A DNA stretch of 64,000 nt, from the NCBI RefSeq assembly GCF_002866025.1, contig NZ_LNDE01000001.1:248001-312000 (forward strand). Reading direction: 5' to 3'. This DNA is from Thermotoga sp. KOL6. GTDB lineage: Bacteria; Thermotogota; Thermotogae; Thermotogales; Thermotogaceae. The translations under genes and the position numbers were made by a program. Under the pieces are notes generated by a model. That model was not told where the DNA came from. It was given only the letters and a program-made list of their open reading frames with translations, and ran no database searches. This document shows positions 24,739 through 32,951 of the stretch, one piece after another. The number at the start of each line of letters is the position of its first letter. Within the stretch, counting starts at the first letter, position 1.

Positions 24739-25316
24739 TTGTTCTCGCCTCCGGAAACGGTAGTAATTTCGAGGCAATAGCGAATGCAACACAAAAGGGT
24801 CTTCTAAAGGCTGAAATACAAGCTCTTCTTGTTGATAGGGAATGTTTTGCTGTCGAAAGGGCAAAGAGGTTGGACATTCAATGGATCAGACTGGAAAAAC
24901 CTTGGAACTCATCTCTCACAAAATATCTTGAAAGACTGAAACCAGATTTGATAGTTTTGGCTGGGTTCATGAGAATCCTCCCATCTGAAATTGTTAAAGA
25001 GTGGCAATGGAAGATCGTGAACATACATCCTTCACTCCTTCCCGCTTTTCCCGGTATGCACGCTATTGAAAAAGCGTACAACTACGGTGTAAAGGTATCT
25101 GGTATCACCATCCATTTCGTTGATGAAGGCGTAGACACCGGCCCTATAATCTTTCAAAAAGCATTGGAAATAAAGAGAGATTGGTCACTGAAAAAACTAG
25201 AAGAAGAAATTCACAAATTGGAACACCGCTACTATCCACTTGTTATTCAAAAGGTGTTGGAAAAAAAGTGGAAAATCGTAGGAAGGAGGGTTATTCTTGA
25301 AGAGGATATTGGTTAG
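24699..25316 (+). CDS. purN: Phosphoribosylglycinamide formyltransferase (folate dependent)
   Basis: GAR transformylase using 10-formyl-THF. 205 residues from GTG 24699, which lies 8 bases after a perfect AGGAGG; the coding start overlaps the end of purF by 40 bases. Family signatures are 'VLASGNGSNFEAI' (phosphate loop), 'NIHPSLLPAFPG' with catalytic Asn and His, and 'HFVDEGVDTGPII' with the catalytic Asp. Confidence 0.96.
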   Translation: MCGMFQRRVLPRIVVLASGNGSNFEAIANATQKGLLKAEIQALLVDRECFAVERAKRLDIQWIRLEKPWNSSLTKYLERLKPDLIVLAGFMRILPSEIVKEWQWKIVNIHPSLLPAFPGMHAIEKAYNYGVKVSGITIHFVDEGVDTGPIIFQKALEIKRDWSLKKLEEEIHKLEHRYYPLVIQKVLEKKWKIVGRRVILEEDIG

Positions 25317-26655
25317 TTTGTACGAAAAAGAAAAATTCCTAGGTGTACTGAAAGATCTCTACGAAAGCGGATGGGAAATATGGGCAAGTTCTGGTACGGC
25401 AAGGTTTTTGAAAGAGAATGGAATAAAAGCAAATGACGTGAGCTCTATTACAGGCTTTGAAAATCTTCTCGGAGGGCTCGTGAAAACTCTTCATCCCGAG
25501 ATCTTTGCGGGTATTCTTGGACCGAATCCAAGGTGGGATGTTGTATTCGTTGACCTTTATCCTCCACCAGACATCGATATAGGAGGGGTTGCTCTTCTCA
25601 GAGCAGCTGCCAAAAATTGGAAAAATGTGAAACCTGCTTTCGACATGAAAACCTTGAAATTAGCCATAGAAAGAGATGATGAAGAAACAAGAAAGCGCCT
25701 CGCTGGAATGACTTTTGCCTTCACCAGTGTGTACGACTCTGTAAGAGCGAATCAACTTGTTGAAGGTATTTCAATGGCCTTTAGAAGAGAGGAGATTCAA
25801 CTGAGATACGGTGAGAATCCTCATGAAAAGGCCTCTGTGTACGGAGAGCTTGCTTTCGAAATTCTCCATGAAGGAAAAACGATATCTTTCAACAACATTT
25901 TGGATGCAGAGAACGCATGGTTTGTTGCTAAGAATCTTCCAAAAATGGGGGCCGTTGTGGTAAAACATCAATCTCCCTGTGGAGCGGCAGTAGGTGAAAA
26001 TAAGATCGAAGTTGTAAGAAAGGCTATTGAAGCAGACAGCGAATCGAGTTTTGGAGGAATCCTCGCTGTCAATTTTGAAATAGATGAAGAAATTGCAAGG
26101 TCTCTGAAGAAGTATCTGGAAGTAATAGTCGCCCCTTCCTTCACCACTGAAGCAGTAAACATCCTTTCCAAGAAAAAGGTAAGACTTTTGAAACCTAACA
26201 ACTACATTCCAACAGCGGGGAAGATGGCTTTTGGTTCTCTGGTTTTGAGTGAAAGAAAATATCCAGAAGGAGAGTTCGAATTAGTCGTGGGAGATCCTCT
26301 CTCCGAAAAAGAGTTTGAAGACATAGATTTCGCTTACAGAGTAGTAGAAGGTGTAAAATCAAACGCTGTCCTCATCGTAAGAAACGGTGTAACAGTGGGA
26401 ATAGGAAGTGGTCAACCTTCCAGAAAAAGATCCGCTTGGATCGCCACTGTGATGGCCGGTGATAAGGCAAAAGGAGCCGTGGCAGCTTCGGATGCGTTCT
26501 TTCCTTTTCCAGACTCCCTGGAAATATTGGCACAAGCCGGTGTGAAAGCAGTGGTGGCTCCTCTAGGATCGATAAGAGATGAAGAAGTTCTTTCAAAAGC
26601 AAAAGAACTCGGGTTGACTTTCTATAAAGCACCAAGCAGAGTATTCAGACACTGA
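25297..26655 (+). CDS. purH: Bifunctional AICAR formyltransferase/IMP cyclohydrolase
   Basis: Catalyses the last two steps to IMP. At 452 residues it is shorter than the usual 510-530, as is the T. maritima enzyme. Residues 1-155 are the MGS-like cyclohydrolase domain ('ASSGTARFL', 'KTLHPEIFAGIL'), and the remainder is the transformylase with the Lys-His pair in 'VVVKHQSPCGAA' and 'RYGENPHEKAS'. TTG start at 25297, 6 bases after GGAAGGAGGG, overlapping purN by 20 bases. Confidence 0.96.
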   Translation: MKRILVSLYEKEKFLGVLKDLYESGWEIWASSGTARFLKENGIKANDVSSITGFENLLGGLVKTLHPEIFAGILGPNPRWDVVFVDLYPPPDIDIGGVALLRAAAKNWKNVKPAFDMKTLKLAIERDDEETRKRLAGMTFAFTSVYDSVRANQLVEGISMAFRREEIQLRYGENPHEKASVYGELAFEILHEGKTISFNNILDAENAWFVAKNLPKMGAVVVKHQSPCGAAVGENKIEVVRKAIEADSESSFGGILAVNFEIDEEIARSLKKYLEVIVAPSFTTEAVNILSKKKVRLLKPNNYIPTAGKMAFGSLVLSERKYPEGEFELVVGDPLSEKEFEDIDFAYRVVEGVKSNAVLIVRNGVTVGIGSGQPSRKRSAWIATVMAGDKAKGAVAASDAFFPFPDSLEILAQAGVKAVVAPLGSIRDEEVLSKAKELGLTFYKAPSRVFRH

Positions 26656-26662
26656 GAGGTGA

Positions 26663-27862
26663 ATGACTGTGAGAGTTCACGTTCTTGGTTCTGGTGGTAG
26701 AGAACATGCGATCGGATGGGCTTTTAGCCAACAAGGATACGAAGTCCATTTTTATCCGGGGAACGCTGGTACCAAGAGAGACGGTGTGAATCATCCTTAC
26801 GAAGGTGAAAAAACGATAAAAAGCATTCCAGAAGAGGACTTGATTCTCCCGGGATCGGAGGAATTTCTAGTCGAAGGAGTAGCAAATTGGAAATCGAATG
26901 TCTTTGGACCGATCAAAGAAGTTGCAAGGTTAGAAGGATCCAAAGTATACGCAAAGTTCTTCATGAAAAAATACGGAATAAGAACCGCCCGTTTTGAAAT
27001 AGCAGAAACTCCTGAAGAATTGAGAGAAAAAATAAAAAAATTTTCTTCTCCTTATGTGGTAAAAGCTGATGGCCTTGCTCGAGGAAAAGGTGTTTTGATT
27101 CTCGAAACAGAGGAAGAGGCAGTAGAGAAGGGATCAAAACTCATAGAAGGAAGTTTAATAAAAGGAGTTTCTGGTCCTGTTGTTTTGGACGAGTACATAC
27201 CAGGTGAAGAACTCTCAGCCATGGCGATAGTCAATGGCAGAAACTTTGTGTTGCTTCCCTTTGTGAGGGATTACAAGCGACTTCTCACAGGAAACAAAGG
27301 CCCGAACACAGGTGGTATGGGATCTTGGGGTCCTGTGGATATATCCCCTGACACGGTATCAAAAATCGAAGAACTCTTCGATAAAACTCTTTGGGGAGTA
27401 GAGAAGGAAGGTTACATATATCGAGGTTTTTTGTATCTAGGTTTGATGCTCTACAATGGAGATCCTTATATTCTTGAGTACAATGTACGATTGGGGGATC
27501 CTGAAACTGAGGTAATTGTGACATTGAATCCTGAAGCTTTTGTTAACACCGTTTTAGAGGGATACAGAGGTGGTAGAATGGAAGCGATTTCTCCAAAAGG
27601 TTTTGCAGTAGATGTAGTTCTTGCTTCAAGAGGTTATCCAGACGCTCCGGAAAAAGGAAAAGAGATCACATTGCCAGAAGAGGGTCTTATATTCTTCGCG
27701 GGAGTTTCAGAAAAAGATGGAAAACTGGTTACAGCAGGAGGAAGGGTGCTTCATTGTATGGGCACCGGTTCGACCAAAGAAGAAGCGAGAAAAGATGCTT
27801 ATGAACTTGTTAAAAAAGTGCATTTCGAGGGAAAGATGTACAGGGAGGACATAGCTCTATGA
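26663..27862 (+). CDS. purD: Phosphoribosylamine-glycine ligase (GAR synthetase)
   Basis: An ATP-grasp ligase joining glycine to phosphoribosylamine. 399 residues. N-terminal 'VLGSGGREHAIGWAF', ATP-grasp block 'VVKADGLARGKGVLI', 'NTGGMGSWGPV' and 'EYNVRLGDPETEV' are conserved. ATG 26663 is close to its GAGAGGTGA site; GTG 26669 is a possible alternative start. It ends in an ATGA overlap with purM. Confidence 0.97.
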   Translation: MTVRVHVLGSGGREHAIGWAFSQQGYEVHFYPGNAGTKRDGVNHPYEGEKTIKSIPEEDLILPGSEEFLVEGVANWKSNVFGPIKEVARLEGSKVYAKFFMKKYGIRTARFEIAETPEELREKIKKFSSPYVVKADGLARGKGVLILETEEEAVEKGSKLIEGSLIKGVSGPVVLDEYIPGEELSAMAIVNGRNFVLLPFVRDYKRLLTGNKGPNTGGMGSWGPVDISPDTVSKIEELFDKTLWGVEKEGYIYRGFLYLGLMLYNGDPYILEYNVRLGDPETEVIVTLNPEAFVNTVLEGYRGGRMEAISPKGFAVDVVLASRGYPDAPEKGKEITLPEEGLIFFAGVSEKDGKLVTAGGRVLHCMGTGSTKEEARKDAYELVKKVHFEGKMYREDIAL

Positions 27863-28788
27863 AGTACACTTACAAAAACGCTGGTGTAGATGTCGAAAGG
27901 GGAGAAAAGTTTTCCAAGAAAATAAAAGAAACCGTGAATCTTCCTGATTGGTTGCTGAAAGAACCGACGGGATACGCCGCCGTATTAGGAATTTCGAAAC
28001 CACCCGTGGCCGTCACAGCAGATGGTATAGGAACGAAACTCATCCTTCATCGAAAGTATGGAACGTGGCGCTATGCGGCAGAAGATCTGGTGGGTATGAA
28101 CTACAATGACTTGGTATGTGTGGGAGCAAGGCCCTTGGCTTTTCTAGATTACCTCGGTGTAGAGAAGATATCCGAAGAACATGAAAAATTCATTGAAGAG
28201 TTAATATCCGTCTTGGAAAGTGTGGGAATGAAATTAGTTGGGGGAGAAACTGCAGAAATGCCGGACGTCTATCGCAACGATTGGGATGCTGTTGGATTCG
28301 CGGTAGGAATTTTAGAAAGAAACATTCCCATCGATACGATAAAAGAAGGGGACATCATTATCGGTATCCCCTCTTCGGGTTTTCATTCAAACGGTTGGTC
28401 CCTGATAAGGAAAATTCTGAAAGAAGAAAATATAAAGCCTGAGAGTTTGCCTTTTGATCTTCTTAAGGGGACACGTATATACAGTGAAGTGATAGATGTG
28501 TTTGATTCAATAAAAGGTTTGGCCCACGTGACGGGTGGAGGTGTGTACAGGGCTCTGAAGAGAGTATTAAGAAACTCTGGAGCACACATTTCTCTTCCCA
28601 GAAGGGATTTCATCGACTGGATTTTGAGATACGTGGAGTTCGAGGAAGCAATAAACACCTTCAACATGGGAATTGGAATGTTCGTAATTGCGGAAAAAGA
28701 CAAGTTAGAAAATATACTGAGTAGGTTGGAGAGTGGCATAGTAGTAGGGAAGGTTGATTGCGATTGGAGGATAGAGTACAGCAGCTAG
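27859..28788 (+). CDS. purM: Phosphoribosylformylglycinamidine cyclo-ligase (AIR synthetase)
   Basis: Converts FGAM to AIR. 309 residues, shorter than the E. coli enzyme (about 345). Conserved parts: 'TYKNAGVDVERGE', 'VAVTADGIGTKL', 'GMNYNDLVCVGARPL', 'GGETAEMPDVY', 'GIPSSGFHSNGWSL' and 'HVTGGGVY'. It is the last pur gene of the operon. No purE, purK or purB is in the window, so CAIR formation and the lyase steps are encoded elsewhere. Confidence 0.96.
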   Translation: MKYTYKNAGVDVERGEKFSKKIKETVNLPDWLLKEPTGYAAVLGISKPPVAVTADGIGTKLILHRKYGTWRYAAEDLVGMNYNDLVCVGARPLAFLDYLGVEKISEEHEKFIEELISVLESVGMKLVGGETAEMPDVYRNDWDAVGFAVGILERNIPIDTIKEGDIIIGIPSSGFHSNGWSLIRKILKEENIKPESLPFDLLKGTRIYSEVIDVFDSIKGLAHVTGGGVYRALKRVLRNSGAHISLPRRDFIDWILRYVEFEEAINTFNMGIGMFVIAEKDKLENILSRLESGIVVGKVDCDWRIEYSS

Positions 28789-28803
28789 TTAGGGGGGATG
28801 GAC

Positions 28804-29394
28804 ATGTTTGAAAGCTTTGTGAGAGGATTCCAGGAAGTAGTTCAAAACACAAAAGTCGCTATGGTGAGTATCATAGCAGTCGCTTTAGGAATCGTGGTAG
28901 AAGTACTCTATGTTTTCACGGGAAAATACGATTTCTTGGATTTAGACCTTTTCGCCATAAAGCTTTTTGAAGAAACTATGTTGGCTCTGTTTTTAGGATC
29001 TCTTGTCGTAAAATGGAAAAAAGAGAATTTGTTTAGCCTCCTTGTTTTCAGTGCATTTTATGGTATGACATTGGCATTGGGCTTTTCTATATTTGTTCTT
29101 CCAGGATTCATAGCGTTCATGTTTCTCCTTTTCACTCCTCTTCTTTCTGCCAAGTATGATTCGGTATCCACAGTGTTGACAGAGAGTTACAAAATGGTGT
29201 TCAATCAACAAAGGACAATCGAAGCATTCCTCGTCGCTGGAGTTGTGTTCATAGTCTGGTTTATTCCTTTCATAGGTTCCATCTTGTCGAATTTTTTGAG
29301 AATAGTTCTTGTGTACACTCTCTTTTCAATCTTGGAGGGATCATATGAAAAGACTGAGAGTAACCCTAGCTCAACTCAATCCGACGCTAGGTGA
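28804..29394 (+). CDS. Uncharacterised four-helix membrane protein
   Basis: A 196-residue polytopic membrane protein of no family I recognise. Four to five hydrophobic segments lie at about 18-37, 57-68, 75-113 and 138-172, and the tail is short and polar. I prefer ATG 28804 (6 bases after GGGGGG) over ATG 28798, which abuts the site. It follows purM by 15 bases and its 3' end overlaps nadE by 50 bases, so it is translated from the purine-nadE transcript. The location suggests a role linked to nucleotide or NAD metabolism, but nothing in the sequence shows it. Confidence 0.82.
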   Translation: MFESFVRGFQEVVQNTKVAMVSIIAVALGIVVEVLYVFTGKYDFLDLDLFAIKLFEETMLALFLGSLVVKWKKENLFSLLVFSAFYGMTLALGFSIFVLPGFIAFMFLLFTPLLSAKYDSVSTVLTESYKMVFNQQRTIEAFLVAGVVFIVWFIPFIGSILSNFLRIVLVYTLFSILEGSYEKTESNPSSTQSDAR

Positions 29395-31075
29395 CTTTGA
29401 AGGAAATCTAAAAAAAGCGATAGAAGCTTTGAAAACAGCTGAAGAACGGGAAAGCGATCTTCTCATCTTTCCTGAGTTGTTCTTACCAGGCTATCCACCG
29501 GAAGATCTCATGTTGAGGTTGTCTTTCCTGAAAGAGAACAAAAGATACCTCCAAAAGTTCGCATCCTATACCAAGAACTGCGAAGTTACAGTGCTCGTTG
29601 GTTTCATCGACAGTGATGAAGATGCGTACAACGCAGCTGCTGTTTTGAAAAGGGGAGAAATACTCGGAACGTACAGGAAGATGTTTCTGCCAAACTATGG
29701 TGTTTTCGACGAAAGGAGATACTTCAAACCTGGTGAGAATCTTCTCGTTCTGGAAATGGGCGATATAAAAATAGGAGTTACCATCTGTGAAGACATTTGG
29801 AACCCAGTGGAGCCGATTGCCACACTCTCTCTCGGAGAAGGAGTACACATCGTAGCGAATCTCTCGGCGTCTCCCTATCATGTGGGAAAACCTGCTTTGA
29901 GAAGAAGCTACCTATCGATGAGAGCGTACGATTATCACACAGCAATAGCGTATTGCAACATGGTTGGGGGACAAGATGAACTTGTTTTCGACGGTGGAAG
30001 TATAGTTGTAGATGCTTCGGGAGAAGCGATAAGCTACGGAAAGCTTTTTGAAGAAGAAATGATTACTGTGGATCTGGATCTCGACGAAAATCTCAGAACA
30101 TCTTTGATAGATCCAAGAAGAAGGTATATGAAGACCCACAATTATCCATCGAAAGTCATAAAAGTTGGACACATTCGTGAAAAAACATCTTACTACGAAT
30201 CAACTGTCAACCCAATTCCTTGCAGGGAAGAAGAGATGTTCAGAGCTTTGGTTGCAGGTGTGAGAGATTACGTAAAAAAGAACGGTTTCAAAAAAGTTCT
30301 TGTTGGTCTCAGCGGTGGAATGGATTCCTCTCTCGTCGCTGTCATAGCCACTGAAGCTTTGGGAAAAGAAAATGTTAAAGGAGTTTTGATGCCCTCTATG
30401 TACACCTCAAAATCTAGCATAGAAGATGCACAAATGCTTGCAAGAAATTTGGGGATAGAAACATTTGTGATACCAATAACTGAAGTGTTCAAGTCTTATC
30501 TCGAAGCTCTGAAAGATGTGTTCGCAGGTCGGGAACCTGACATAACTGAGGAGAACATACAAGCCAGGATAAGAGGAAATTACCTCATGGCCCTTTCGAA
30601 CAAATTCGGATGGCTCGTTCTGACTACTGGAAACAAGAGTGAAATGGCAACAGGATACGCAACTCTTTATGGAGACATGGCAGGTGGTTTTGCTGTGATA
30701 AAAGACGTATACAAAACCGACGTATACAAAATAGGAAGATGGTACAACGAGTGGAAAGGAAAACAAATCATACCAGAAAACGTGTTCATCAAACCTCCTT
30801 CTGCGGAACTCAGACCAGGTCAAACAGACCAAGAAAAGTTGCCTCCATATGAAATCTTGGATGAAATACTGAAGCTTTACATAGAAGAAGGTCTTGATCC
30901 AGAAGAGATCGCACTCAAGGGATTCGACAAAAGGACGGTAATAGAGGTAACAGAAATGGTGAGAAGAAACGAATACAAAAGAAAACAGGCAGCTATCGGC
31001 ACAAAAATCACTATCAGGGCTTTTGGAAAAGATTGGAGGATGCCCATAACCAACAAGTTCAAAGAACCTCTTTGA
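29345..31075 (+). CDS. nadE: Glutamine-dependent NAD+ synthetase
   Basis: Final step of NAD synthesis. 576 residues from ATG 29345 (behind GGAGGG), as in T. maritima. The N-terminal glutaminase is of nitrilase type (Glu in 'FPELFLPGYPPEDL', Lys in 'YRKMFLPNYGVFDE', Cys in 'GVTICEDIW'). The C-terminal synthetase has the ATP P-loop 'GLSGGMDSSLVAVI' around 310 and 'TTGNKSEMATGYATLYGDMAG'. The last 17 bases overlap the end of the convergent HAD gene. Confidence 0.97.
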   Translation: MKRLRVTLAQLNPTLGDFEGNLKKAIEALKTAEERESDLLIFPELFLPGYPPEDLMLRLSFLKENKRYLQKFASYTKNCEVTVLVGFIDSDEDAYNAAAVLKRGEILGTYRKMFLPNYGVFDERRYFKPGENLLVLEMGDIKIGVTICEDIWNPVEPIATLSLGEGVHIVANLSASPYHVGKPALRRSYLSMRAYDYHTAIAYCNMVGGQDELVFDGGSIVVDASGEAISYGKLFEEEMITVDLDLDENLRTSLIDPRRRYMKTHNYPSKVIKVGHIREKTSYYESTVNPIPCREEEMFRALVAGVRDYVKKNGFKKVLVGLSGGMDSSLVAVIATEALGKENVKGVLMPSMYTSKSSIEDAQMLARNLGIETFVIPITEVFKSYLEALKDVFAGREPDITEENIQARIRGNYLMALSNKFGWLVLTTGNKSEMATGYATLYGDMAGGFAVIKDVYKTDVYKIGRWYNEWKGKQIIPENVFIKPPSAELRPGQTDQEKLPPYEILDEILKLYIEEGLDPEEIALKGFDKRTVIEVTEMVRRNEYKRKQAAIGTKITIRAFGKDWRMPITNKFKEPL

Positions 31076-31709
31076 GAACTTTGAGAATTTCCTCAGGCCT
31101 TACTACTCTCGTTGCACCTGCTTCGAGCAGAGATTTTCCATCGTTCAAAGAGTGAACTACTCCGTACACTCTTTCTATACCGGCACCCAACGCTGCTTTT
31201 ACTCCACTTTTTGAATCTTCAAAGACGATCACTTTTGAAGGATTCACTCTCAATTTTTTCAGCGCAAGCAAATATATCTCTGGATTTGGTTTTCCGTTTT
31301 TTACCTGATCACCAAAGACCATAACATCGAAGAATTTCTTCAGCTTCAGTTTCTCAAGCCTCTGAAGAGCTTCTTCTTTCGAGGTAGAAGTTGCAAGGGC
31401 GAGCTTTACACCTTTGCTTTTTGCGAAACTCAGCGCTTCCTTGATCCCTGGATTTTCCTTCAGCAATTCGGCAAAAACCCGGCTCTTTTCTTCTTGGATC
31501 TTTTTTCTGAATGTCTCAACATCCTCTTTTACATCGAGTTCTTTTATCAGGATGACGAGGCTTTCTTTCTCAGGAATTCCCATGATTTTCCTGTGAATTC
31601 CTTCCGTGTAAGGTTTCCCATAATTTTCTGCAACCCTTCTGTAAACCTCAAAATAGAGCGGTTCAGTGTCCATGAGCACTCCATCCATATCGAAAATCAC
31701 AGCTTCCAT
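31059..31709 (-). CDS. HAD-superfamily phosphatase/beta-phosphoglucomutase-like
   Basis: A 216-residue cytosolic HAD subfamily I enzyme. Motif I 'DMDGVLMDTEP' contains both catalytic Asp residues, motif II is in 'LALATSTSKEEAL', motif III Lys is in 'VKNGKPNPEIY' and motif IV is 'VFEDSKSGVKAA'. A helical cap (about 15-75) of the beta-phosphoglucomutase type is present. The homologous T. maritima TM1254 is described as beta-phosphoglucomutase-like; substrate specificity is not readable. ATG 31709 is preferred over the longer frame. Its end overlaps nadE tail-to-tail by 17 bases. Confidence 0.93.
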   Translation of the reverse strand: MEAVIFDMDGVLMDTEPLYFEVYRRVAENYGKPYTEGIHRKIMGIPEKESLVILIKELDVKEDVETFRKKIQEEKSRVFAELLKENPGIKEALSFAKSKGVKLALATSTSKEEALQRLEKLKLKKFFDVMVFGDQVKNGKPNPEIYLLALKKLRVNPSKVIVFEDSKSGVKAALGAGIERVYGVVHSLNDGKSLLEAGATRVVRPEEILKVLKEVL

Positions 31710-31760
31710 TTCCAACTCCTCCTTTCGCTTCAAAGGATAACACAGGAAGTTTAAAATGCC

Positions 31761-31790
31761 TTGAATTCAACATATGTGGTAGTATTAAAT
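31761..31790 (+). promoter_or_regulatory. Promoter of the aminotransferase-ABC-HerA unit
   Basis: TTGAAT (31761-31766) followed after 16 bases by TATTAA (31783-31788), 30 bases before the aminotransferase ATG. The alternative -10 TTAAAT (31785-31790) gives an 18-base spacer. It lies in the divergent gap with the HAD gene. Confidence 0.5.
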
Positions 31791-31817
31791 ATGAAAACAC
31801 AATCAGGAGGGTTTCAG

Positions 31818-32951
31818 ATGGTATCCAAGAAGATTTCGAAAATACCGGTGTCCAAGACAATGGAGTTGGATGCGAAAGCGAAGGAACTCATTAGAAAAGG
31901 AGAGGATGTTATAAATCTCACCGCTGGTGAACCCGATTTTCCCACTCCTGAACCTATCATTGACGCGGCAAAGAAGCTCTTGGAAAAAGGACACATAAAG
32001 TACACCGACCCAAGAGGCATCTTCGAACTGAGAAGGGCTATCGCTGAAAAGATAGGAAAAAAGTATGGGAAAGAGATAACTCCAGATCAAGTGATTGTGA
32101 CAAACGGAGCAAAACAAGCACTTTTCAACACGTTTATGACCTTGCTCGATCCAGGTGATGAGGTGATCGTCTTCTCCCCGGTGTGGGTGAGCTACATACC
32201 ACAGATTGTTCTCTCGGGTGGAGCAGCCAAGGTGGTGGAAACGTCTCTGAAAAGCGGCTTCCATCCGAGCATAGAAGAGTTGGAGAAGCTTGTCGATAGT
32301 AGAGTGAAGGCCGTTCTTATCAACTCCCCCAACAATCCTACTGGTGTGATTTATAGAGAAGATTTTTTGAAAAGACTCCTGGAACTTGCCAAAGAGAAAA
32401 ATTTCTACGTGGTGAGCGATGAGGTGTACGATTCTTTGGTTTACACCGATGAATTTTCTTCCATCTTGAATGTGGGTAAAGATTTCGAAAGAATCGTTTA
32501 CATAAACGGTTTCTCAAAATCTCATGCCATGACCGGTTGGAGAGTGGGTTACTTGATTTCCAATGCGGAAGTCGCCTCTGCTGTGGCGAAAATCCAGTCC
32601 CATACCACATCTTGCATCAACACGGTTGCACAGTATGCTGCCCTCGAAGCTCTAAATGTAGACAACTCTCACATGGTCCGAACCTTCAAAGAAAGAAGAG
32701 ATTTCGTTGTGGATAGATTGAAAAAGATCGGTGTGAACTTTGTCGAACCTTCAGGTGCTTTTTACTTGTTTTTTGAAACACCCGGAGACGATCTAAGATT
32801 TTGTGAAAGGCTTCTTGAAGAGAAAAGAGTTGCTTTAGTACCAGGTTCCTCTTTTCTCAGGCCTGGCTTTGTAAGACTCTCTTTCGCTACTTCCACAGAA
32901 AAGCTCTCGGAGGCGTTGGATAGAATTGAAGACTTCCTCAATTCTCGCTGA
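31818..32951 (+). CDS. aspC: Aspartate aminotransferase, class I PLP (subgroup Ib-like)
   Basis: Cytosolic PLP enzyme of 377 residues transferring amino groups between aspartate and 2-oxoglutarate. The start ATG 31818 follows AGGAGG; the 19 codons upstream in frame are not needed. Conserved parts: 'LTAGEPDFPTPEPI', 'YTDPRGIFELRRAI', 'SPNNPTG', 'VSDEVYDSLVY', the PLP lysine in 'NGFSKSHAMTGWRVGY' and 'RLSFATS'. This looks like the bacterial Ib type; another amino acid substrate is possible. It ends 26 bases inside the ABC exporter frame. Confidence 0.94.
   Translation: MVSKKISKIPVSKTMELDAKAKELIRKGEDVINLTAGEPDFPTPEPIIDAAKKLLEKGHIKYTDPRGIFELRRAIAEKIGKKYGKEITPDQVIVTNGAKQALFNTFMTLLDPGDEVIVFSPVWVSYIPQIVLSGGAAKVVETSLKSGFHPSIEELEKLVDSRVKAVLINSPNNPTGVIYREDFLKRLLELAKEKNFYVVSDEVYDSLVYTDEFSSILNVGKDFERIVYINGFSKSHAMTGWRVGYLISNAEVASAVAKIQSHTTSCINTVAQYAALEALNVDNSHMVRTFKERRDFVVDRLKKIGVNFVEPSGAFYLFFETPGDDLRFCERLLEEKRVALVPGSSFLRPGFVRLSFATSTEKLSEALDRIEDFLNSR

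Noticed and set aside
23845-24864. 339-codon minus-strand frame opposite purF and purN
   Set aside because: Its length comes from codon bias of the real purF frame; it has low-complexity aromatic composition and no start signal.
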